Origin: Loxodes magnus
Lineage: Eukaryota > Ciliophora > Karyorelictea > Loxodida > Loxodidae
Reading direction: 5' to 3'
Assembly: GCA_946699065.1 (NCBI GenBank)
Contig: CAMPDV010001451.1
Coordinates: 44,805-108,804 of the forward strand
Length of the DNA stretch: 64,000 nucleotides
In this document: in pieces, positions 62,279 to 64,000 of the stretch
Position numbering within the stretch: the first letter of the stretch is position 1
Layout: each line of letters begins with the position of its first letter
Notes under the pieces: generated by a model
The model's database searches: none
What the model saw: only the letters and a program-made list of their open reading frames with translations
Told to the model about the DNA's origin: nothing
Position numbers and translations under genes: made by a program

Positions 62279-64000
62279 ATGAAAAAATTCCAAGAGAAGA
62301 GCAAAGAAAGCATTGAGTGTGAATAATAAACTATAAAGTAGAAGGATAGCGATATTGAGATTCAGTTAAGAAATATCTTTATTATTAAAGAAATGTAACC
62401 TGAAAACTAGGCAGTGCATTTAAAGATGTATCTAAATTAGCAAAAATATAATGAAACTTAAGACTATAAGAGATATTTTTAGAATTTTGAAAGTATATTG
62501 ATTAAAACAGAAATTTAAAGCATCTAAATAAATTTAACTATGTTGACATCAAAGTCAGAATTCAAATTAAATTAAATTAAATTAAATTAAAAATCACAGA
62601 AGAAATTATATATCTAACTAGGCATTGAATTAGAATACAAAGAGGAAATAAAAATACATAAGTATATTTGCTATAAGATTTAATGTTTAACTATGTTTTA
62701 GTTTAATACTATTACTTTATAAATTTTGATTATAGCATAATTATTGTATGCTTTATCTATTTTTTACTAGCACTAGAGGATATTTTGATTTAGGACTTAG
62801 CTATTAACATTAGCTATAAAATCTATTAAAACCAATTAGTGTCTTAGTGCATATCTATAACTTAGCTACCTTTAAATGTCTTTAACCTATTACTACCTTC
62901 TCTATCTTAACTAACTTTTCTAAACTCTCATTATAAATCTATTTAATAATTCAAAAAAGCTTAAAATCAGAATCATTTAATCAACTTTAAGTAATATTTC
63001 AAAGCTACTTGTTAGGAATGTAAAAGAAAAGATTGATTGAATATTTTTAAAAGTTCTAAAGATAGAAGTGAAGAATAATAATGCAATTAGTAGTTCCTAA
63101 CTAAGCATATATTACTACTAAAGAGATTTAAGATGATAGTTAATAGCTAAGTTTTATTATGCTCTAAAATCTGCAATAAAAAGCTATTCTTAGATAATAG
63201 AAACTTTTAGATTTCTTTTGTCTTAACAGATAATATGATTACAGCTCTATCAGAGGCTAATTTGCATTCTAAACAAGCAGCATTCGATTCCTTTAGAGCA
63301 TTAATATAGAAGAAAATACTTAGATACATTGGAAATACTAGTATTATTAATGATAGTTGTTAGAACTTTATTTCAGAATAATAATTGAACACAAAAGCCA
63401 GCTCTCATTTACAGATGGAATATATCTAATGATATAATGATGTAAGGTAAAATAAAACAGAAAGATAAAAATTAATAGTTTTATACTTATAGACTATACC
63501 TAACAAGATGGAACTATTGACTCACTCAAATGCTTTAATGTAATAAGCATTGATCTAAAATATCAGACTAAAGCAGTTTGTATTAATTAAAATAAAGCTT
63601 TTCTTATTTTAGTACTAAATAGATATATTATAAGTATTTTACATTTAATTAATTATTAAAGCAAATCTATTGATTATCCTTTAATAACATCAATCTACTT
63701 AAATAGATATTAAACTTTATTAATCTTTATTATTCTTATAATTAGCTCTTAAGTGTTAAGTCTAATTAATTACTTTTATAATAGTCACTTATTTAAATTG
63801 ATATACCATGCTAAATTAAGCTTACTTAAGCTTATCATCTAAATGGTATAGTTGTAAATAGCTTGCAAATTACAATAGTTATACTTCTATTAAAATTAGT
63901 TTTCTCTGTTAATAGCAAGCATTTCTATGATACTCACTATTAGTCTACTTATTATTTAGACTAACTACTTGTAGGTCTATTAGATATATATAATGTGATT
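62279..64000. other. Unassigned sequence, counterpart of 24,679-26,411
   Basis: Carries the more diverged counterpart of the small ORF at 24,679 (ATG at 62,279) and further unassigned sequence. Substitutions and small indels are again common here (e.g. a missing AAATT unit near 62,590). Confidence 0.4.

Larger units (their letters stand above)
52924..64000. repeat. Large direct duplication, copy B (cut by the window end)
   Basis: Second copy of 15,292-26,411. The left edge lies exactly where the 5' end of the 52-kb LINE begins, so the flank seen left of copy A is missing here. Confidence 0.95.

Overview
The window is very AT-rich and almost free of long ORFs under the standard code, yet it is gene-bearing. 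With TAA and TAG read as Gln and TGA read as Trp, a single frame of about 2,120 codons opens at 31,101-37,466 and gives a protein kinase fused to MORN repeats. TGA falls where conserved Trp is expected: 'YEGDW' of MORN repeats, the 'DIWKYN' and 'DTWNKY' lines of Kelch repeats, 'GDFNASDPWFG' of a LINE endonuclease. All three stop codons therefore act as sense codons. Established cases of this are karyorelictean ciliates (Loxodes type, code table 27) and the heterotrich Condylostoma, so the source is most likely a ciliate of that kind; a karyorelict is my preferred guess, not proven. A consequence is that every frame on both strands is open, so openness is no evidence of a gene. I give good confidence only where family motifs are visible and low confidence to other coding-like tracts.

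Layout. 1-2.3 kb: AT-rich sequence with a possible gene. 2.3-9.6 kb: a graveyard of non-LTR retrotransposons (LINEs) made of ORF1 copies with a CCHC zinc knuckle and ORF2 pieces with endonuclease and reverse transcriptase boxes; one 850-bp ORF1-only element with a 15-bp target-site duplication sits inside the endonuclease region of another LINE. 9.9-12.1 kb: probable Gln-rich coiled-coil gene (minus strand). 13.5-14.0 kb: a 14-bp satellite. 14.3-15.0 kb: another ORF1 relic. 15.29-26.41 kb: first copy (A) of a large duplication that starts with a 1.4-kb repeat and carries two ORF1 relics, a RING-coiled-coil-Kelch gene (TRIM-like) and several kb of unassigned sequence. 27-29.7 kb: coding-like but unresolved. 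31.1-37.5 kb: the kinase-MORN gene. 38.5-40.1 kb: a hypothetical gene, probably with an intron. 42.7-44.8 kb: ORF1 relics on both strands. 45.5-46.8 kb: the 1.4-kb repeat in inverted orientation (C). 47.0-52.9 kb: LINE relics, minus strand. 52.92-64.0 kb: second copy (B) of the large duplication, cut by the window end.

The two 11-kb copies differ at roughly one or two percent in places and seem identical over about 2.5 kb, which suggests gene conversion or a recent duplication. The 1.4-kb repeat at 15.3 kb and its inverted copy at 46.8 kb could be the terminal inverted repeats of a roughly 31.5-kb unit that would include both the RING-Kelch and the kinase-MORN genes; a simpler alternative is a 1.4-kb mobile element inserted separately. 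No rRNA, tRNA, CRISPR, telomere or virus-type gene was recognised.
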